In this document: positions 58,265 through 64,000 of the stretch, one piece after another | How the letters are laid out: each line of letters opens with the position of its first letter | Numbering within the stretch: the stretch's first letter is position 1 | DNA from: Talinum fruticosum | Taxonomy: Eukaryota; Streptophyta; Magnoliopsida; Caryophyllales; Talinaceae | Length of the DNA: 64,000 nt | Reading direction: 5' to 3' | Assembly: GCA_021018815.1 (NCBI GenBank) | Contig: JAITYX010000026.1 | Location: 1,426,001 to 1,490,000 of the forward strand | The notes under the pieces: generated by a model | The model's database searches: none | Seen by the model: the letters and a program-made list of their open reading frames with translations, nothing else | Told to the model about the DNA's origin: nothing | Translations under genes and position numbers: made by a program

Positions 58265-58369
58265 AGGAACCGAGGCTGCACCGACCGAGGAACCAAGCAT
58301 TCGGGATCCTAATCTTATAAATCAAAAGTCCGGAAGAGCATTCGGGTATAATTCTAATCACCCCCGAGA

Positions 58370-59120
58370 ACATTATTTCGGATATCATCTCATTTGTGCA
58401 AATCCATTTTTCTCTTCGTAATTTTTGTGTATTTGTTGTATTCATATCCATGATAAAACCTAAGAATGTGGTAGCTTACTTGAACCTAAGTGGATAGAGT
58501 CCATGCAAGAAGAACTCTCTCAATTTGAGAGAAACCAAGTTTGGAACTTGACTGACGACCAACCGACCACCCAATTATAGGAACCAAATGGTTTACCGGA
58601 TGAGGAGGGTTTAATGGGTCGAAATAAGGCCAAACTAGTAACTCAAGGGTACAATCAAGAAAAAGGTATTAATTGTAGGGAAACCTTTGCATCGGTTACT
58701 AGGCTTGCATTTGCATTAAGTATGAACATCAAACTTTATCAAATAGATGTCCAATGCGCTTTTTAAATGGCTTCACTCAAGAAAAAGTTTATGTTGAGAA
58801 ACTCCAGTGGATTTGAAAATCCCCATTTTCCAAACCATGTTTTCAAATTTCAAATAGCTCTTTATAGTTTGAAATAAGCCTCTAGAACTTCGTATGAAAG
58901 GTTAAGCAATTTCTTAGTTGAAAATGGTTTTAAAAGAGGTTTAATTAACAAAACCTTATTTATAAAAACCAAGGGCAAGGAGTTCAAGTATTCTTCGATT
59001 TATGTTGATGATATTATCTTTGGTGCTACTAATAAAACCCTCTACTAAGAGTTTTTGTTGATGAGATAGGAATTTCAAATGAGTATGATGGGAGAATTAA
59101 ATTTCTTACTTAGATTACAA
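58370..59120 (+). pseudogene. copia-3 reverse transcriptase, disrupted
   Basis: MQEELSQFERNQVWNLT (58503), NIKLYQIDVQCAF (58726-58765), a KALYGLKQA-like block with stops, and SSIYVDDIIFGATNKTL with intact YVDD (58990-59040). Premature stops are frequent. Confidence 0.8.
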
Positions 59121-59477
59121 ATCAAGCAAGAAAAGGATGGAATTAATGTTCATCAAACCAGTATGTCAAACCACTTGCTAAAGAAATAAAACTTTAGGAT
59201 GCAAAGCCGTAGCTACACCAATGGCCAATAACACCAAACTAGACTCAAACAAGATGGGTAGTCGAGTAGACCAAAAAATCTACAGAGGTATGGTTGAATC
59301 TTTATTGTAGGTCGGATATCATGTTTAGTGTATGCTTTTGTGCAAGATTTCAAGCTAATCCAAGGAATCTTATCTCACTGTGATGAAGAGAATTTTTAGA
59401 TATCTTGCACGCACTCAGCCACTTGGTCTCCGGTATTCCAAAGACTCCGATAAGATTCTCGGTGGTTATCATCGGAC

Positions 59478-59714
59478 TAGGGGTGTACAAAAAAATCAAA
59501 ACCGGAAAATCGATCCAAAAATCGATTAACCGAATAAATTTTTAAGAAAATCGATTTGGTTAACCGAACCGAACTTTTTCCAGTTCACGTATTAATTACG
59601 GATCGAGACTTGGAAAAATTCAATTCAAAAAAATCCTACATATATAAGCCAAAACTCTAAGTTTGTTGTTTGCCCCTGCCCCCTTTTTGCGTTTGCTTAC
59701 TCTTGCTCTACTTC

Positions 59715-59751
<37 letters not shown>

Positions 59752-60453
59752 TACATACACACACACACATACACACACACATACACACACACACACACAC
59801 ACACAAAATTTCCATTGAGAGTCCCAATTTAGGATAAAGTAAGAGTTTTCCATGATGGATGGTGCAACTAGAACAAGAATTGAATGGAAGGTGTAATTGT
59901 TATTGTTCCTTCTTACTATTCATTTTTAATATAGGTGTTGCTTCTCGCTATATGCCCTCTCTTCTCGCTTGTTCAAAAAGGTCAGTTTGAGATCTAAAAT
60001 TCCATTTGGCCTGCTATATACCCTTTCTCTCTCTCGCCCCCTCCTCCTCGAGGTCACCCGCCTCTCGCCTCTCTTGCATGTTGCTAGTGTTGCTCGTCGT
60101 CGACAAAACTACCGATGTTGCTGCTGCCGGCTACATTCTTCTTCAAATACGTCTCATACTTGTCTCAATCTCTCACCTCTCTCATGTTGCATACTCTCTC
60201 AATCCCTCACTACCAACTACAATATGTTTCAAGTAACGTTTAGCCATAAAATCGAACCGAGGAATCGGCTAACCGAACCTTTTGGTTATGTTACATATCG
60301 AGATTTGGACAATCTATGAATTCGATTAACTGAATTTTTGGTTAATCGAAAAACTCGGATCGGTTACATATCGAACTTTTAACTATTCGAAAGTTTGGTC
60401 AACCGAAAATAGGTTAACCATAAGTGCGGTTAACCGATTTTGCACAGACCCTA
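59478..60453. mobile_element. Non-autonomous hAT-like transposon (976 bp)
   Basis: Ends TAGGGGTGTACAAA and the inverse of TAGGGTCTGTGCAAA, close to the hAT terminal pattern. Flanking octamers CATCGGAC and ACTCGGAT match at 5 of 8, fitting a decayed 8-base duplication; copia-2 has the undisturbed ACTCGGATGTTGAC here. Subterminal TTAACCGAACCGAA motifs recur near both ends. No transposase. Confidence 0.75.
59716..59806. repeat. (CT)n/(CA)n compound microsatellite
   Basis: A CT run followed by CA with interspersed AT steps, inside the hAT-like element. Confidence 0.95.
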
Positions 60454-60900
60454 ACTCGGATGTTGACTATATTGGGCATAAAGTTGATAGAAAGAGCACA
60501 CTAAGAGCATGCCAATTCCTTGGACACTCTTTGATCTTATGGCATTCCAAGAAACAGAACTCAATCGCTTTATCAACTATTGAACCCGAGTACATAGCCA
60601 CCTGGAGCTAGTCGTGCTTAGTTGCTATGGATCAAGCAACATTTAAAGGATCTTAGACCGATCTTCTCAACCATCCTCATTAAGTGTAATAATCGAGTGC
60701 AATAAGCATAACAAAGAACCCAGTTCAAGCACTCAAAGACAAAGCATATTGAGGTCGGTATCATTTTCGAGAGACTATGCTGAGAAAGGTGATATTATTT
60801 TAGAATTTATTCGGACTAAGCTTTAATTAGATGATATTTTTACTAAGCCCTTCGGTGAAGAACAATTTTACTTTATTAGAAATGAGCTTGGTGAGATGAA

Positions 60901-61489
60901 TGTTTGATTATGTGATTACTTACTTGTACGATTATATGTTTAATTGCATGAACATGTCTTCAATGTAAGAAATTTGATAGATCGATAGTTCATTTAATAA
61001 TTCATGAAACCGAGCCTCAATCATTGTTAATTGCATCTCATTTGAGCACTCGTAACGCTAACTAAGTCAGATTCATTTAATTAAAATGGACGTTCAAATC
61101 TTATGAGATCATCTCTAATTAATAGAGAATCTTAAATTATATTTTTACAAGCCGTTTTACTTAATCCCATGTGATTCGATTGTAATTAGTCATTGAGACT
61201 CGCCGACTCATTTGCACTGGAAACTAGCCGTGAGAGAGCTTTAGGACTCGGATTCATTTTCTAGCCGTTTGAGAGTCTCTTTCTATAAATACCCAACACT
61301 ATCACTCATTTCTCACTTGCTTTATCATACCGACTCACTTTCACTCTCTTTGTCTCACTCGGACTCGCTCTCTTTCTCTTACTCGGACTTGAACTACTCA
61401 TTCTTTCTCACTCAATTTTTTGCTCTAAGTTTACTCTCTTACTTTCAACTCAAAGTCCCTTCTTCTACCTTATCTCTTTCTCAATCAAA
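60901..61489 (+). promoter_or_regulatory. copia-3 pol-ORF3 spacer with TATA box (61284-61291)
   Basis: Non-coding spacer. TATAAATA at 61284-61291 is 199 bases upstream of the ATG at 61490, followed by a CT-rich leader (CTCTCTTTGTCTCACTCGG-like). Counterpart of 5096-5600 in copia-1, including the shared AATAGAGAATCT segment. A promoter is inferred. Confidence 0.55.
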
Positions 61490-62820
61490 ATGATAAAGAA
61501 AACTTCGAAATTGAAGTTTCTTTTGCAACTAAGAAGAAGCTTAGAACTTCTTCCCGAGATGTCCTCCAAATTTCTAAACCCGAGGCCTCGTAACGTGAGA
61601 CCTTAGAGCAACAAGTTGGATCCTCTCTAAAACAAGGGGACTCCAAAGATAAATTCTTCCTTTCTACGAAAATTTCTTGGGTTCACGACTTGAAATCCAC
61701 TCATTTTCTTAATCTTTTGACCTTTTGTGACTTTTTATCCTTGTCTAGTCATAGAATTTTATCGAACCTCTCTTCCCTAACCTTTGATTCTTATCTTGCC
61801 TTTCTTCACAAAATCATCAACATTGAGTGTTGCTCCTAAATTGCAATATCCAAAAATTTCCTAAAGTCGTTGATGACTTTTTTCCAAGTATGCCCGAGTC
61901 AAACCAAGGTCTTGGAAGAACTTTTCCATCACACGATTGAAGTCCGAGCCTAGAATTCTCTGTTTCTTCTTGATAAGGATAGTTCTCTTTCTTCCCTTCT
62001 AAAGAAAACCCCAAGAACATCGCCCTCAAGGCTATCTATGATAACATGGAGGGCTATAATAGTGATCTGTTCCCCTTCATTCTCCAACATATCAGCTCAG
62101 TCCCTTTTGAAACTAAAAACCACCCTCTTCTCTTTGGAGCTCTTCTCTCCAAAGTTTTTGCTCACTATGAACTTAAACTCCTTGAACAATTTCTTCATCC
62201 TCGTCGTTCCGATCGGAAAGACGATCTAGTGAGTCTTGGTTACTAGGAAACATCACCTGCTGTATGGACTAATTCATTTGAGATTATCTAGCCATCTTCT
62301 TCTGCTCCTCTCCTCACTCCTAGCCTTTCCGAGCCCGGTTCTACAGACTTAGAACATAAAAAAAAAAAACGCGGCCTCTCATCTCTCTTGTACTTGCCAA
62401 ACAATTCCATGATGCCTTGGATTCATGCAACGCTCTTCTCCCTATTCTTCTTTAGATGCAAGCATCCTTTGAAAAAGAGCTTGCTAATGCCAAATATCTC
62501 ATGAAGTAGCCGACTGAAAATTTTTCAGGGTGCTCGGATCACCTCAAGCCACCTCAGCCTCAACAACAAGAAGAAAAAGAATAGGAATCCTCTAAAGAAA
62601 TTGGCTCCTCTAATCCTCGGAGGGAATAAAGGAGGAAAGCCCAATTAGAGCCTGCTAAGGCCACGGAAGAGGAAGAAGAGTATGAGGACTCAACAAAAGA
62701 GAAGATGAGTGAGAAGAAGAAAAGGAACAACATCAATTGGTTCATCATTCTAGGAGCCAAACTCGACTTTCAAAGAAAGCCTTTTCTTCTTAACCTCCAA
62801 CCACCTCTTCTTAATTTGTT
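61490..62820 (+). pseudogene. copia-3 extra 3' ORF (ORF3), disrupted
   Basis: Starts MIKKTSKLKFLLQL. Later fragments include a VIEFYRTSL-like block (~61745), AIYDNMEGYNSDLFPFILQH (62030-62090; parallels the ILEGYEVDLF block of copia-1) and LLFGALLSKVFAHYELKLLE (62130-62190), then an acidic, Glu-rich stretch (62640-62720, KATEEEEEYEDSTKEK) and a basic end. Frame changes are many. Same unknown family as 5601-7205. Confidence 0.5.
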
Positions 62821-63268
62821 ATGTTTTTTAATTTTTTTCCAACATTGTTTTCTCTCCTTGCTCTTATAAATTTCTTTTTAATGAAATGCATTAGGGGAAA
62901 AGAAAATATGTTTAGTGGACTTAGGGGAGTTCACATATTTAGGGGAGCAATTACTTTTTTTCTTGGTGTATATATTTTTTCAATGAATGAAAATATTTAT
63001 TTTTGCATATCTATGTATGATTTATTTATCTTTGCTATTACTTGTTATGAAACTCATAATCTATTTTATTTTTATTATGATACTCAAAATTTATTCTATT
63101 GTCTAACTCGATACTTAGAAGTTATTTTATTAGCTCGGATACTCAAAATCTATTTTATCACTTAATACTCGATAAACTCAAAAATCTATACTAATATCTA
63201 ACTCGGACATTTCTTTGAATACACAAATATATGCCCCCGATACGATCACCTTGATATTTAGACTCTTA
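62821..63268 (+). other. copia-3 3' untranslated region
   Basis: T-rich. Contains GAAATGCATTAGGGGAAAAG, the counterpart of copia-1's 7293 region. A 114-codon frame here is Phe/Tyr/Ile-rich because of composition and is not counted as a gene. Confidence 0.5.
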
Positions 63269-63465
63269 GGACATGTTCGAAGTTACATAAAAACAAACAA
63301 AAACGGAAACAAACAGAGACGAACAAAAACAAGCGTAAATGAGTAACAAAAAAATAGAAGAAATGAACAGAAACAAACATAAATTAACATAAATTAACAT
63401 AAATGAACAAAAATGAATAGAAAACAGAAAAAGATGATGATTTTTATATAACTTCGAACAAGCCC
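63269..63465. mobile_element. Tourist-like MITE (197 bp)
   Basis: Ends GGACATGTTCGAAGTTAC and the inverse of GGGCTTGTTCGAAGTTAT, flanked by the 3-base duplication TTA (63266-63268; 63466-63468). TTA duplications and GGGCTTGTT-like ends fit PIF/Harbinger (Tourist) MITEs. The interior is A-rich with repeated AACATAAATT/AACAAA units. Confidence 0.75.
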
Positions 63466-63468
63466 TTA

Positions 63469-63791
63469 GAAATAATCAAAGTTTGAAGATTCAAACATTA
63501 TTTCTATAGTCTTTATATTTGATGTATTTCTTTAACTCTTTATTTAAATTCAATGCCTTATCTATATGACTTATCAATGGCAATCATCTACTCTATATTA
63601 CTTATCCATGACTCGACCCAAGACTTATGCTTTTTAAAAGAATACTTGTCAAAGTCTTAAACTCGCTTCTACTTCGAAAGTAGAACCGACTCGATCATTA
63701 CAACTAAGTCCGATCGACCCATTCAATTCTCAACAATCGACTCACTCGGTCTAACTTAGACATTGAGTTTACCAAAGTACTTTCATATTTA
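63469..63791. other. copia-3 3' region between two MITEs
   Basis: Non-coding, with several ACTCG-rich short segments. No LTR start is seen, so the copia-3 3' LTR lies beyond the window. Confidence 0.4.
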
Positions 63792-64000
63792 AGGCTTGTT
63801 CGAACTTACATACAAAACGCACATAAAAGAGAAGAAACGAATATAAAAGAGCGAAACGAACATAAACGAACATAAACGAACATAAACGAACATAAATGAA
63901 CATAAACGAATAGAAATGAGTTGTTAAAATAAGAAACAAACGAACATAAACAAACATAAACGAACATACACATAAATAGATTTTTTTCATGTAACTTCGA
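63792..64000. mobile_element. Second Tourist-like MITE, cut by the window end
   Basis: Begins AGGCTTGTTCGAACTTACAT after TTA, matching the MITE at 63269. The final bases, TGTAACTTCGA, are the start of its right terminal repeat. The interior has about six 10-bp units CGAACATAAA (63850-63910 and 63950-63970). Confidence 0.7.

Larger units (their letters stand above)
59121..60900 (+). pseudogene. copia-3 RNase H, split by an hAT-like element
   Basis: Left part to 59477 covers the RT-RNase H connection (VQDFKLIQ-like). Right part from 60454: NSDVDYIGHKVDRKST, then STIEPEYIATWS, NRAISITKNPV-like and the end block FYFIRNELG at ~60870. The codon series rejoins if the 59478-60453 insertion is removed. 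Confidence 0.75.
44976..64000 (+). mobile_element. copia-3: Ty1/copia retrotransposon carrying nested insertions
   Basis: Gag (5' truncated and split by C2), linker, protease, full-length integrase, RT, RNase H (split by an hAT-like element), spacer with TATA box and ORF3. The 5' LTR is lost and the 3' LTR is not reached before the window ends. It is the most complete pol of the three copies in domain content. Confidence 0.85.

Noticed and set aside
59620..59853. 77-codon frame with Cys-Val and Arg-Glu repeats
   Set aside because: Translation of the CA/CT microsatellite within the hAT-like element.
62821..63165. 114-codon Phe/Tyr/Ile-rich frame that looks membrane-like
   Set aside because: T-rich 3' untranslated region of copia-3. 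The corresponding copia-1 region has no homologous frame, so it is not taken as an envelope or membrane protein.
63769..63990. 73-codon minus-strand frame
   Set aside because: Translation of the MITE's 10-bp repeats (FMFVYVR units).

Overview
The window reads as repeat-rich, probably heterochromatic nuclear DNA of a flowering plant. Evidence is the presence of SIRE-like Ty1/copia elements, Tat-like Ty3/gypsy elements with a second RNase H, CACTA, hAT and Tourist-like transposons, and plant-only domains. The species cannot be named from this sequence. I found no convincing host gene, rRNA or tRNA gene, or CRISPR array. Almost every reading frame is broken by stops and frameshifts, so the insertions are old.

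Layout. 1-1369: right end of a CACTA transposon (C1) inserted in the leader of copia-1. 1370-9101: copia-1, with gag-pol remnants, an extra 3' ORF and a 3' LTR. 9102-17712: G1, a Tat-like gypsy element (+ strand) with the end of pol, then two genes on the opposite strand (a DUF7745-like ORF and an intron-containing plant-mobile-domain-like gene), polypurine tract and 3' LTR. 17713-19434: fragments of further Tat-like copies (G3). 19435-33504: G2, a minus-strand Tat-like element with both LTRs, carrying the same antisense genes and interrupted by a 2.9 kb solo LTR (L-1). 33505-35454: unclassified, with local repeats. 35455-~44490: copia-2 with 5' LTR and primer binding site, its RNase H split by L-2. 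44490-44975: LTR fragment L-3. 44976-64000: copia-3, with gag split by a 10.2 kb CACTA element (C2, 45304-55522, target duplication CTC), RNase H split by a ~1 kb hAT-like element, and two Tourist-like MITEs in the 3' region. C2 holds two 3.2 kb solo LTRs in opposite orientation (L-4, L-5), and between them two long hairpins.

How the parts work together. The copia copies would have encoded gag, protease, integrase, reverse transcriptase and RNase H, plus a downstream ORF preceded in both surviving copies by its own TATA box. The Tat-like elements share an unusual cassette between pol and the 3' LTR: two antisense genes, each with a TATA box where the upstream region survives, one with consensus introns. 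This cassette, the TATA-led copia ORF and the long hairpins inside C2 are the parts most worth a second look.
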